Source: Schistocerca nitens (lineage: Eukaryota > Arthropoda > Insecta > Orthoptera > Acrididae). From it: a stretch of DNA of 64,000 nt. The stretch is taken from NCBI RefSeq assembly GCF_023898315.1, contig NC_064616.1, positions 533,219,102-533,283,101 on the forward strand, given 5' to 3'. Shown piece by piece: positions 1 through 10,620 of the stretch; the stretch's first letter is position 1, and each line of letters starts with the position of its first letter. The notes beneath the pieces are model-generated. The model saw only the letters and a program-made list of their open reading frames with translations, was not told the DNA's origin and did not search any database. The translations under genes and the position numbers were made by a program.

Positions 1-263
1 CAATATCCTTTCTTTCAGGAGTGCTAGTTCCGCAAGGTTCGCAGGAGAGCTTCTGTAAAGTTTGGAAGGTAGGAGACGAGGTACTGGCGGAAGTAAAGCT
101 GTGAAGACGGGGCGTGAGTTGTGCTTAGGTAGCTCAGTCGGTAGAGCACTTTCCCGCGAAAGGCAAATGTCCCGAGTTCGAGTCTCGGTCCGGCACACAG
201 TTTTAACCTGCCAAAGATTTCATATCAGTGCACACTCCGCTGCAGAGTGAAAATCTCATTCTG
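1..263 (+). repeat. tRNA-containing interspersed repeat, runs off the left edge
   Basis: A tRNA-like module lies at about 122-199. It has an A-box-like GTAGCTCAGTCGGTAGAGC, and a T-arm in which CCGAG and CTCGG flank TTCGAGT. The upstream 120 bases and the downstream tail ending near 263 (GAAAATCTCATTCTG) look like the rest of one repeat unit, and I remember this arrangement from grasshopper genomes. It is unlikely to be a working tRNA gene: the anticodon loop lacks the usual U33, and the unit is embedded in a longer repeat. The right edge is placed where minus-strand transposase coding begins. The left end lies outside the window. Confidence 0.65.
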
Positions 264-941
264 CTTACGTAGGAAATCAGCATACATTGCACCATTTAGA
301 TTGCCATCGATAAAATGGGGGCCAATTATCCTTACTCCCATAATGCCACACCATACATTAACCCGCCCAGGTCCCTGATGTTCCACTTGTCGCAGCCATC
401 GTGGATTTTCTGTTGCCCAATAGTGCATATTATGCCGGTTTACGTTACCGCCGTCGGTGAATGACGCTTCGTCGCTAAATAGAACGGGTGCAAAACATCT
501 GTCATCGTCCTGTATTTTCTCTAGTGCCCAGTGGTAGAACTGTACACGACGTTCAAAGTAGTCGCCATGCAATTCCTGGTGCATAGAAATATGGTACGGG
601 TGCAATCGATGTTGATGTAGCATTCTCAACACCGACGTTTTTGAGATTCCCGATTCTCGCGCAATTTGTCTGCTACTGATGTGTGGATTAGCCGCGACAG
701 CAGCTAAAACACCTCCTTGGGCATCATTATTTGTTGCAGGTCGTGGTTGACGTTTCACATGTGGCTGAACACTTCCTGTTTCCTTAAATAACGTAACTAT
801 CTCGCGAACTGTCCGAACACTTGCATGATGTCTTCCAGGATACCGAGCAGCATACATAGCACACGCCCGTAGGGCATTTTGATCAGAAAAGCCATACATC
901 AACACGATATCGACCTTTTCCGCAATTGGTAAACGGTCCAT
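264..941 (-). pseudogene. Tc1/mariner-like transposase, C-terminally truncated
   Basis: The frame is open for about 226 codons from an ATG at 941. The N-terminal part has helix-turn-helix character: a DUF4817-like first segment (IAEKVDIVLMYGFSDQNALR), then a second helix-turn-helix near residues 85-115 (ISSRQIARESGISKTSVLRM). A DDE-type core follows, with the first acidic residue in PVLFSDEASFTDGG and then HYWATENPRW and VWCGIMG. The frame runs directly into the tRNA-containing repeat at 263, so the second and third catalytic acids are missing. The family assignment rests on these motifs. The reading frame is unusually clean for this window, which suggests a fairly young copy. It is probably inactive because half the catalytic core is gone. 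Confidence 0.7.
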
Positions 942-1285
942 TTCACCACGGGTAGTGTATCACGAAGCAAATACCGTCCGCACCGGAGGAATGTTACGTG
1001 ATACCATGTACTTATACGTTTGTGACTACTACAGCGCCATCGGTCACAAAGCGAAAAAAGTTGTCCAACTAAAACATTGATATTTCTTTACGTACTACAC
1101 TAATATGTAATAAAAAATGGGGGTTCCAGTTTAGAAAAACGCAGTTGATATCCGTTTGACCTATGGCAGCGCCATCTAGCGGGCCAACCATAGCGCCATC
1201 TGGTTTCCCCCTTCAAGCTAAACAAGTTTCGTTCTTTGTAATTTTTTCGTTTGACGCATATTTTGTGAGTTATTTGGGCCGGTTA
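942..1285 (-). mobile_element. 5' flank of the truncated Tc1/mariner-like element
   Basis: This stretch lies upstream of the transposase start. It contains a duplicated short motif, GCGCCATCTAGCGGG and GCGCCATCTGG near 1168-1202, and a run reading AAAAAATGGGGGTTCC near 1112. It looks like the untranslated end of the same element. I could not define a terminal inverted repeat because the other end is missing. The right boundary is approximate. Confidence 0.4.
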
Positions 1286-1454
1286 CGATCGCAGCGCCGT
1301 ATTCTGCCTGTTTACATATCTTTGTATTAGAATGCACATGTTTACAGCAGTTTCTTCGGCGCTTCAGTGTATTATTATAGAAACTGGGTAAAGCAATCAA
1401 CACTGTTTTAATAACAACGCTACGGTTATAAACCAGCAACAAACGCTCGACACA

Positions 1455-2496
1455 CATGGGGTCTGGACTCCTCCACCATCCTCCACACCTATAAATCCCT
1501 CATCCGCCCTATCCTTTGTTATGCCCATCCGGCTTGGATCTCCGCCCCCCCTACCTTTAACAAATCCCTCCAAATCCTTGAACGCCATGCTCTCCGCCTC
1601 GCCTATCGCATCCGTCTCCCCTCCCCCACGCAGATCCTGCACGATCTCATCCCCTTCCCCCACCTCCTCCTTTTCTTTGAAAGGATACGGATCCTGTACA
1701 CCTCCCGTAAACTTGATCCTCCTCACCCACTAGTCTCCCCGATCCTCTCCCGCCCCCGCCGGCTGCCGCGCCTGTACTCCCACGTCCCACCTGGTCTCCA
1801 TCTCTCAACCCTCCTTACCCTCTCCCAAGGTGGCTTCCACCAGCTCCCCCTCCCTGATGATGTCCTCCTCCCCTCCATCTACCCCTCCTATCAACTTTGA
1901 CCCTGCCCCACCCCCCACTTCCGGTGTCCTTTCCTTTAGGCACCCCTCCCTCCCTTCTCTTCCCTTCCCTTCTCTTTCCTTTTCTCCCGTCCCCTCCCTC
2001 CACCCCTCTTCCACCGGGCTTCCCCTCCCCCTTCCTCCCTTCCCCTCTCTCCCCTGCCCGTGGCATCTCTGCTCTCCCCTCTCGCTCTCCCAATCCCCTT
2101 CCTCCTCCTCCTCTCTTGGCAGGTCCCCGGACTCGTACACGCTCAGTGAACATTCGCGCGCCGGAGATCATCGCCGTCAGTGTTTCGTGTGTGTGCCTTC
2201 GTTTGTGTGTAGTGTTGCTCGCCGTCACGCCACCACCGTTCACATGCCGTCGCCATCATCCCTGTTATGTGCACTGTGTCGCCTAGTGTTAGTGATGTTT
2301 CTCGTCCAGCGTGAACGGCTCCATGTTTTTTCGATTTTTAGTGTCTTCATTTTTTGCCCACCGTTTTTACTGTCTACTCTGTGCCACCTTTATGTACTAC
2401 TTGTTGTCAAACTCAAGGCTGAAGAGCGGCGTATTGTGCTGCTGACAGCCCGCCTTTGTATAAGGTGTTTAAAATCACAATAAAGAAAAAAAAAAA
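1455..2496 (+). mobile_element. 5'-truncated non-LTR retrotransposon with poly(A) and TSD
   Basis: The insertion is bounded by a perfect 10-bp target-site duplication GCTCGACACA at 1445-1454 and 2497-2506. It ends in AATAAAG followed by an A-tract at 2486-2496, the mark of target-primed reverse transcription. Coding sequence for the end of a reverse transcriptase comes first. A long pyrimidine-rich 3' region (about 1900-2130) follows, then ordinary sequence to the tail. The 5' truncation falls inside ORF2, as is usual for LINE insertions. Confidence 0.85.
1457..1900 (+). pseudogene. Non-LTR reverse transcriptase, C-terminal fragment
   Basis: One open frame runs from the truncation point to a TGA at 1898-1900, about 147 codons. 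It reads HTYKSLIRPILCYAHPAW, the conserved segment downstream of the polymerase core in Jockey/R1-type enzymes, followed by SLQILERHALRLAYRI and ending near DDVLLPSIYPSYQL. No frameshift or stop lies within it, so the copy is young. The catalytic YxDD motif was lost with the 5' truncation, so this fragment cannot be active. Confidence 0.75.
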
Positions 2497-2639
2497 GCTC
2501 GACACAGAAATCGGTACAGCACTGTAGAAACAATAATGTACCAGTTGAGGTGTGGCTTGCCTTTTTAGGCAGTATGCATGTACGTGCATTATGCAATACT
2601 TGCCCCGACCTGGTGTATACGGTAGTTGTATGGCAGAAT

Positions 2640-2795
2640 GGAACCATGACTAGTTCAGAAATATTTTACGAAGTGTGGTAGCAGTGAAGAGCAATGCTCC
2701 ATTTGCTATAAACGACGGAAAACGGAAGGAGGCTTACTTTATATCAGGAGAAAACATCCACGATGTTGGTTGGCAGGAAAGGTAAGTTTGGGTGA
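2640..2795 (+). pseudogene. BED-type zinc finger remnant (hAT/ZBED-like)
   Basis: A short frame starting after a stop at about 2647 reads QKYFTKCGSSEEQCSICY and continues to GGLLYIRRKHP. The spacing Cys-x2-Cys, then a Gly-Gly and a C-terminal Arg-x-x-His-Pro, fits a BED finger, although the usual first His of the HxxxH pair is replaced. BED fingers are DNA-binding domains of hAT transposases and ZBED proteins. No further transposase domain is readable downstream. The neighbouring hAT-like element at 3030-4391 may be related. Confidence 0.4.
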
Positions 2796-3029
2796 TATAC
2801 CAATAATATTGTTGACATACTATAAACTCCGGGAAATAACTGAACCCTTAATTTTGTGGTTGCTTCAGAGTGAAAAACTGTTACCGTTCAAAACTGACGA
2901 TGCAAGAAAGTCATCAGCTTGTGACCTACTCTTACTAACGCTACGCCTGTCTCCTTACCTTCGTATTGTTGACTGTAATCAGTGAGACGAATTTTTACCG
3001 CACCGTCAACATGTATCGATCGTGATCTG

Positions 3030-4391
3030 CTTAGAGATGGCAGTTATCACTGAAACAGCCGGTCTTCGATTTTTTCGTGCTTTTTTCAACGCCAGTTTAA
3101 CCTGAGTGTTAAAATCGGACGAAATAACCAGTTTCAGAAATAAACGGTTTTCAGTTTTTCATTCCTATTATATCCTGTAATACTCATAGAAATCTAACAG
3201 AGACTGAAAAATTTCGACTCTCTCATTTGCAGCATATACAGAATCAAAATATTATATTAAATAACTTAAAGTAAATAAAAATAAACTTATTCCGTAGTTC
3301 ACTGCTTTTCTCGAAAAGTAATAAGAATTTGAGTACTACAGAAAATTGCTGGTATTCTCCAAATGATTATAATTTTTTGAAGCTCTGCTCAAAAGTCATG
3401 TTGTAATCGTAGATCCTGCCACTATTTGGGCATTCATATTATTCAGTGCTTAAAGGTGAAAACTTACGATAGAGAACTCTAATTTTCATGTTAATTTCTC
3501 AGATTTCCAGAGCTACAAGCAGATACATATTATGCATGCACAGACAACAGATTAGCTACTTTCAATTCTTATTGGAAACTATGAATGAATTGATAACTTT
3601 TAAGCTTTTCCCTTATATGACATCACAAGCTGATCAGTTCGAGCATTTTACTTCATTGATATCTCACTTCGTAAAATACTTCCAGACCAGGGATGATGCC
3701 ATTCTGTAATACAACTAATGTTCGACAACAGCGACAAACCACCATATAGACCAGATAGGGCAAGTCTCGCACACTGCTTGGACATGCGTATCATCCAGTA
3801 GGCCATGCCTCATGGTAATAGGTACATTATTGCCTTAACAATCCTGTATCATTTCTTATGCTGTGTGTTTGTTGCTCATTTCTGACGGCAGTGTTATTAA
3901 AATACCACTGATCCCTTTTCTATAATAACGCAGTATTTGAAAATAATGTAAATTTTACCAATAAAAATTACTTGTTTTTTTTTTAAAAAAAATGTTTATT
4001 TAAAAACTAAAAATTGAAAATTTTACGACTGCTGCGTGGCTAACTGATATTTCGGTTCATTGCCCGGTTATCATAAAAAATAGAGAACGCATGTTATAAC
4101 TGAGACCAAACAAATACCTAAAAGTATGGATTATTCAAAACTAAAATACCAGTGTCGGTTTTAACCCATCGGTTTTCTCCATCCCTAGATCTACTCCATT
4201 CCTTCATTAGATTTTTTCAATCTTTTTTAAAAGTCTACGTTTATTACAGGAAGAAATAGTATAAAAAAACCGAAAATCGGCTACTTCAGAAACCGGTTAT
4301 TTTGAGCGGTTTTAACCGTCAGGTTAAATTGAAGACGAAAAGAACTGGTGTAACCGATAACCGGTTTTCAGTGATGATCGCCTTTCCTAGA
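3030..4391. mobile_element. Non-autonomous hAT-like element with terminal inverted repeats
   Basis: The left end reads TTAGAGATGGCAGTTATCAC. The complement of the right end reads CTAGGAAAGGCGATCATCAC and continues into the same TGAAAA. Sub-terminal CCGGTTTT-type repeats recur inside both ends, at about 3055-3160 and 4255-4375. The TAGAGATGGC-type end is typical of hAT elements. The 1.3-kb interior is AT-rich and has no readable transposase. I could not find a convincing 8-bp target duplication, so the exact ends are approximate. Confidence 0.5.
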
Positions 4392-4929
4392 GACTGGGGT
4401 TGGCTGGGGCTAGCTGGCACACAGCTTCTATTTTCTACCACCGTGGAGCTAGAGTGCTAGTGGGGAGTGTATGTAAAGGTATAATATCCCCGTTGCTTCA
4501 TTTTGCTTCGAAGTGTCACGAGGGTAGGCTCAATTTTTCATCGTTTTTCTAACTGGTTGGTAAATTTTTTCGTCGTAAATTTTTTTGTTCTGGTGAACCT
4601 GTAGAATGAACTGAGGAGCTACTGATGGCGCCTCTCGAAACAGTGCTTAAGTGTGTTTGTATGGAAGCATCATAAACTTTTGTTTCCGGTGTTTGGAAGT
4701 GAGCGGTATCTATTTCGCTTTTGTTATCTCCGTGGAGTATTCGGCATAGATAGGTATGGTGAAAGTTGGCATACGTATGACAACTCGCTCCACACCTATG
4801 CCAACGAAAGTCTTCGCTACTGTTTATTAAATAGGAAACAATATCTCTACAAAATGATTAAATGCACATCACCCCAGAAGAAATTCTTTCTTTCCTCGCA
4901 GTCGGGCCACGACACCAATCCAACCATGG

Positions 4930-5612
4930 CCGAAAAAGAAGCTCTACTGCCATATTAACACACAGCCCCATCTCAGAGAGAACTGTGGCTGAAAGGGCCT
5001 ATAAAAAAGAAAAACCCATGTAGAGAGAAAAAGGGCTCTATTGCTAAGGGTCACTTGTCGAAGGAAAAAAGTAGCCACAAAATGTCAATCTGAATCTTCT
5101 TCGACGGATTCCGATAACGGCGTGCCAGATATTAGTCACACGGGAAATGACGACAGCATGGCCTTCCTTAATGATTGTTAAGAGGTCGCAGAAGCTCTCC
5201 ATAGCGAAAGGTTTCATCCTCAGCCTCCTGCCTTGACGACAGTGAGGGTTTTCATTCGATAGTTTCTAGGAATCCTGGAGAATATCAAAAAGGTGTCAAT
5301 AGTTCACGTAGAACAACACCAGCAACGAGTCCTCCACAATCTCAAAGCCCTTCTGATCACCCCGAATTCCATGTAAATTACGTTGTTTAGGTAATGTACC
5401 ATCCCCGTCAGTACCCTGGGAATGTTGTCGAAACAGCAATCAGATTCGTGCGTCTACCATAGTCAAATAAGGGAAAACTGGAGATGGCCAGATGAAGATG
5501 ATTCAATCTGATATGACCAAAATAAAATTATCCGGAAATTGAACCCACCTGCTGAAAGAAACGAGCGCCAACTTCTACATTTGTGGCTGATTCAAAACAA
5601 TGACGTATTTGA
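4930..5612 (+). pseudogene. Pogo/CENPB-type (DDE-1) protein C-terminal remnant
   Basis: Two recognisable pieces lie in order. The first reads SESSSTDSDNGVPDISHTGN and ends in FLNDC then a stop near 5180, like the acidic Ser/Asp-rich region of jerky/pogo-type transposases. The second, at about 5480-5612, reads WRWPDEDDSI, stop, YDQNKIIRKLNPP and ends in NNDVFE. The WKWPE-x-D then I-x-K-I-x-P-P pattern is the C-terminal module of many insect pogo-derived genes. In-frame stops and shifts separate the pieces, so it is a pseudogene. Assignment is by remembered motif. Confidence 0.5.
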
Positions 5613-6091
5613 ATAACTATAGATAGCCATCATGTATTTTTCTTGAAGGATACTCTGCCTGTTCACACATTTTAGTTCATACTGTTGTTTATAGTTTTCA
5701 ACAGAATTTATTATTGTTCAACTGTTATTTCTTCTTGAGGAACTGAACAATTAAGTCTTTGAAAAGTGAGTTACCTCAAGTATCGATACAATCCTTTCCT
5801 TCGAAAATTTCTAAGTATCCCTATGCATATCACCTTGTGCCAACTCATTTCTAGGGTTATGCCAACTACCCTCGCACTTGGGTGCATTTGCAGGCTTTGA
5901 GGAAGTGCTTTTGTGATTCTCTGGACTCGTATTTAAGAAACGGGTCTTACGTGATTTTTCAGCCGAAAAGTTAAGCCTTCTGCTGTACTCATCAAAATCT
6001 CTCCAAGTATCACACAAGATAATAGAAAAATAAAAAGGAACAAAATCTATGCCAGTTAGCCCCGGTCTGCCCTATTGAGAAATAAGACGAA
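5613..6091. other. No recognised feature
   Basis: AT-rich sequence. A 68-codon minus-strand frame near 5811-6017 has no recognisable motif and is probably chance. Confidence 0.5.
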
Positions 6092-6093
6092 TA

Positions 6094-6812
6094 CATGGTC
6101 CAGTCACACTTAAGCGACCACCTCCTCTGTCCGACGTCACCGTGCAGTAACCACTCACAGCAATGGCATCAATAGCAGTGGAGGATATATAAAGCCTGTC
6201 GGGGAGGATTGGGGGGGGGGGGGTGCGGGAAACAGTACATTTGTGGCCGTAATGAGCAAACGGAGCGATTTATCTGACGTCCAAAAGGGCATGATAATTG
6301 GTTTTCGGGCCAAGGGTGGAATCGAAACGGCTACGTCTGTAAACTTTTTGCGTTCCGCCGTGGTTAAAGTGTACCAAGTATGGCAAAATGGCGGTATCCA
6401 AAACCGATGCGGAGGTAACTGATTCACAGCGGGCCATAGATGACAGGAGTCAATGACCACTACGGAGAACGGAGAAGTGTACAGGTGAATAGACGTATAT
6501 CTACTGAGTAACTGACCTCCAAGATGAACCAAGGGGCTACCGACAGTGTGTCCACAAAGACCGTTCAGCGAACGTTGCTCCGTATAGGCCTCTATAGCAG
6601 GTGCCCGGTTCGTGCACCCATTCTGACTACTGTTCGTCGCCGACGAAGACTGGAATTTGCCTTTTTCAGATGAATCGCTTTTTTGCTCCATCGGACTGAA
6701 AGCTTCCAGAACCTTACTTTCTCTCTTCCTTCACGTCTCACGGCGGTCCGCGCTGCAAAAGATTGTTATTCGACCTTTATACAGATGGTCACACTAATGT
6801 GACTGAAGAGTG
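6094..6812 (+). mobile_element. Internally deleted Tc1-like element
   Basis: TA target duplications lie at 6092-6093 and 6813-6814. The left terminal repeat reads CATGGTCCAGTCACACTTAA. The complement of the right end begins CACTCTTCAGTCACATTAGT. At 719 bp it is about half the normal length of a Tc1 element (roughly 1.3 kb or more). The N-terminal part of the transposase is retained and the catalytic half is lost. A G-run lies at about 6211-6221. Confidence 0.7.
6252..6664 (+). pseudogene. Tc1 transposase N-terminal remnant
   Basis: Translation from an ATG at 6252 gives MSKRSDLSDVQKGMIIGFRA, the first helix-turn-helix of Tc1-family transposases, then ETATSVNFLRSAVVKVYQVW, its recognition helix. 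Decayed sequence with stops follows. A part near 6540-6660 still reads like the linker before the DDE domain. No DDE catalytic motif remains. Confidence 0.7.
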
Positions 6813-7099
6813 TACTTGTGACTGGACAGTGCACGTAATATAAAACGAAATTTTATATAAATTTATTACCGAAAGTATAAAAACGAAACATGTTACATTG
6901 GAAGAAAACAATAAAAGAGAGCCATAACGAAATATATATTTAATATATCAGTATTATTTACGACTGCAAGGTGGTTACTTCGGATACTTTGCGTTGTTAA
7001 CAACAAGTTACTAAGTGAACATGTTGCCGGACATCTACATCTATACTCAGTAAGCCACTGTGAAGTACATGGTAGAGGGAATGTTCCATTGTACCAGTT

Positions 7100-8400
7100 A
7101 TTAGAGATGTTCCCGTTCCATTTACTTATAGAATGCGGGAAGAATGATTGATTAAATGTTTCCGTGGTTGCTGTAATTAATCTACGGCAGCGATACGTAA
7201 GGGATCGTAGTACATTCCTAGAGTCATCGTTTAAGGATGATTGTTGAAAGTTTATAAGTAGGCTTTCTCGGGATTGTTCACATCTATCTTTGAGAGTCTG
7301 CCAGTTCAGTTTCTTCAGTATCTCTGTGACACTCTTCCACGGATCAAACAAACCTGTAACGATTTGTACTGCCCTTCCCTGTGTACGTTCAGTATCCCCC
7401 GTTAGACTTATCTGGTACACTAGAGCAATATTCCAGTATGGACCACACGAGCGATTTGTAAGTAATCTCATTTGTAGACTGGTTGCATGTCCCCAGCATT
7501 CTACTAATACAGCGAAGTCTACCAAATGCTTTACCCTGATCATATATGATATTTCTATTTCATATCTCTAGAAAGTGTTACATCCCGGTATTTGTGTGAG
7601 TCGAGATTCCATCTGTGACTCGCTGTTAGTGCAGTCATAGGATTCTACGTTTCTTCGTTCTGTGAAGTGCACAGTTTAAAATATCTCAACATTTAAAGTA
7701 AGTTGCCAATCTTCCCACAACTTTGAGATCTGACTAAAAATTTATGCAACTTCTTTCAGTCAGTTCTTCATTATAGATAATTGCATCATTTGCAAAAAGT
7801 CTTTGGTTACTAATAATATCGTCCGCAAGATCATTAATATACAGCATGAACATCAAATGTCCAAAAACACTTCCCTGGGGCGCACCTTAAATTGCTTCTA
7901 CATCTGTCGTTGACTCTCTGTCCTAGATAAGTTGCTGTGTCCTCCCTACCAAAAAATTATGAATCTAGTCACAAATTTTGCTGAATACCCCATACGATAG
8001 ATCAAGTTCAGATGTGATACCGACGCAAATGTATTTCGGAATCAAGAAATACTGCCTCTGCCTGAATGACTCGATCCACAGCTTTCAGTGTGACATGTGA
8101 GAAAAATGTCAGCTGGGTTTCACATGATCGATATTTTCGAAATCCGTAATGGTTGGTATGGAGGGAGTCACGCTCTTCAAAATGTCTCATTATGTTTGAA
8201 CTCAGAATCTGTTCTAAAATTCTACAACAGATCGAGGTCAAAGATACTGTACGGTAGTTTTGTTGATCACTTCTGCCACCCTTCTTGTATACGGGTTTGA
8301 CCTGTTCTTTTTTCCGACTTCTGAGCGTAGTCGTTTGTTTGAGGGCTCTATGACATTATAGTTAAAATAGGGACTAATTCAGCCTCAAATTCACTGTAGA
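7100..8400 (-). pseudogene. CR1/L2-like reverse transcriptase remnant
   Basis: The frame near 8008-8241 reads SICCRILEQILSSNIMRHF and then HYGFRKYRSCETQLTFF, the conserved early reverse-transcriptase block (I-x-L-T-S then Y-G-F-R). The region at 6893-7543 carries the C-terminal segment with GRAVQIVTGLFDPWKSVTEI and LNWQTLKDRCEQSRESLL, as in the tail of this enzyme family. The catalytic FADD block between them is not readable in one frame. Several stops and shifts confirm inactivity. Confidence 0.65.
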
Positions 8401-8949
8401 ATCTAATCGGGATTGGATCGGGCCTTGGAGCTTTGTTCAGTTTTAACGATTTCAACTGTTTCTCGAAGCCACTGACACTCATCTTTTCAGACGTACGAAA
8501 ATTAAACTGGGGCAGTTATCCTGGATTTTCCTTTGTAAATGAGCATTTGGAAACAGAGATAAACATTTCTGCTTTTCCTTTGATAGCTTCGGTTTGTTCT
8601 TGTCTCGTCCATGAGAGTCTGGACACTAACTGTAGTGCCACTGACAGTATTTACACACGGTCAGAATTTCTTTGGCTTTTGTGAAAGATAATTAGACAAA
8701 ATTCTGCTACGGTAGCCAATGAACGCTTCACGCAAAATTCTGCTGCAGCAGTCAGTGAAGGATTCACGCACTGTTCTCCTGACAGTCAGACGCGTTTCAC
8801 TCAGCACCTCTCTGTCTATAGCCCTATGCTTTGTTTTTCGTGTATTATGCAGTTGTCACTGTTTCTTTAGAAGTTTCTTTGCAGTGACTGTATACCATGG
8901 AGCGTCTCAACCATTATGAACGGTTCTAATGGATACATACATATCCAGC

Positions 8950-9740
8950 GCACTGTCAGCTATTCTTTTAATCTTGAGCCACAGCGCCTCTACACGGCCC
9001 TGTTCTGTGCTTAAAGTTTCACGTTCCTCATTTAGATATGACACTACTGCATCTTTATCTAGTTTACTAAACTTATACATGCTTCTACTTGTTTTAGTTG
9101 CCATTTGTATTTTGATAATCATTGTTTCAACAACCAAGTCGAGATACACTAACACCAGTTCCGATTTTGCATTCAGAAAGAGATAATGTCTATTTGTTGC
9201 CATTAGATCTAAAATATTTACATCATGAGTGGGGTACCGAATGGCTTGATTTTGGTAATTTTCAGAGAAGGCAAATAGTTATCTTTCACAGTATGTCTTA
9301 TCATGCCCCTCACTAATAAAAGTGTTATTGTTTCAATTGATTGTTTGGTGATTAAAGTCTCTACCGATGATAACAGTACGATTAGGGAACTTACGTACGG
9401 TCGGACTGATGAATCCTCTAAAGTTTTCTGTTACATCAGGAGGTGAGTCTGGTGGTCAATAGAAGGATATAGTTTCAATTTTAAGCCCACACCTTTTACT
9501 GAGTCTTCCCCAAACAATGTATCATGCAGCTTCAATTTCTATTTGGGTGGATTTGAGTGTCTTATTTACTGCGACAAGTACAACAACTTCATTTCCCATT
9601 AGCCTGTCCTTTCGATGCACACTTAAATTTTCCCCAATAACGTCACTGCTGTTGACTTCAGGATTTAACCAGCTTTCTGTACTTAGTATTATGTGAGCTT
9701 CACTGCTTTTCAGGAGCACATCAAACTCTGGCACTTTCTT
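8950..9740 (-). pseudogene. CR1/L2-like endonuclease remnant
   Basis: The minus-strand frame at 9522-9734 contains HIILSTESWLNPEV, the catalytic-Glu block of the apurinic-type (EEP) endonuclease of CR1/L2 elements. Further downstream on the same strand, near 9338-9372, TVIIGRDFNHQTI corresponds to the catalytic GDFN block with a Gly-to-Arg change. A basic segment follows. This domain would nick the target DNA during insertion. Frame breaks between the blocks make it non-functional. Confidence 0.65.
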
Positions 9741-9789
9741 ACGAATGCTTCAGCTGTCATTATCTCGACTGGATGGTAATTGTCTAATT

Positions 9790-10600
9790 AAAAAAACCCG
9801 TGTGTGCACAGAACACACAGTCAGCTACTTGGATAGCGCCTCTAATCTGAGACATTCAGGGGGACCTTACAGTTCTCAACCCTTTGGCGCAAGTCATGAA
9901 GTCGCAACCTAGCTTGTCGCGGAACGTTCAAAGTCCCTGGTTCAGTCCTTCCACTCGACTCACGGTCAGAGGGCCATGATTATGGTGACAATGCTGCAAA
10001 TTGTGGGTTTCGTTGAAACTCCATGTGTAAAGCTGGTATTCTCGATATTCTCTGCCGAGACGACAAGCATCGTCTGTTCCAGTGCTCGCTACAAAATACA
10101 GTGGGTTGCACCCTGCTCCTTTAGTGGCTGCCGGAATAGCCTCTCCAGAATCTCGAATGAAGACACCAGGCGTACACACTGAACGCGCCTGGGGTTCCTT
10201 CCTGTCCTTTGCTACCATTTATCTAAGTGGTAACCATTATGAGCCGTATGTTTGAACTGCCGACTCCTACCCTTTTGCGGTTGCCTCCTGCAATTCAAGT
10301 TTCTCAGCAGGTGAAATGAGTTCCACTGGCTCAGTTTCAGTGAAAGACAGAACCTCGAAACTGTTCGTCAAGGGGATCGGTATGACACCCAAAGTGTCCC
10401 TGGGCACTGTCTACCCTATACACGACGCTTAGACCTAGAATTGACAAGCCACTTGCAGTGAGGAGGACGACTGATGACAGAGCGCGTAGTTGCCAGAAAG
10501 CGGACAGAGTCCACAGGAAAGAATAGCACTTGAGGTGCCTTTGGTACCTCTGGTATATTACTCTCGGGACCTCTCCCACCACACCCATTCACAGTGTCTG
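9790..10600 (-). pseudogene. ORF1 relic with SGNH-esterase-like segment
   Basis: The minus-strand frame at about 9928-10218 includes FVASTGTDDACRLGREYREY and ends near SRVEGLNQGL. The pattern, a short beta-strand with GTDD/GTND followed by an N-terminal-of-helix SR-x-x-x-LN, resembles the SGNH/GDSL esterase-like domain found in ORF1 of some CR1/L2 elements. The segment upstream (10337-10588) has no clear domain. The function of ORF1 esterases is not settled. The assignment is inference from motif order and from the adjacent endonuclease. Confidence 0.45.
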
Positions 10601-10620
10601 CCTATTGTTTGACAGTGGTC

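Larger units (their letters stand above)
7030..10620 (-). mobile_element. Decayed CR1/L2-like non-LTR retrotransposon
   Basis: Remnants on the minus strand appear in the expected order: an ORF1-like region (about 9790-10600), an endonuclease region (about 8950-9740), a reverse transcriptase (about 7100-8400) and a 3' end near 7030. Many stops and frameshifts interrupt it. The 3' end carries the CATCTACATCTATACTC-like motif that recurs in other CR1/L2 pieces of this window (29785, 44160). No poly(A) is present, which fits CR1/L2-type elements, whose 3' ends are short simple repeats. The limits are approximate. Confidence 0.65.

Noticed and set aside
122..199. Functional tRNA gene
   Set aside because: The A and B boxes are present, but the anticodon loop is odd and the segment is embedded in a longer repeat unit that I remember as dispersed.
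1805..2243. Long overlapping frames on both strands in the pyrimidine-rich tract
   Set aside because: They are a result of low-complexity sequence in the 3' region of a LINE; the coding frame is the one ending at 1900.
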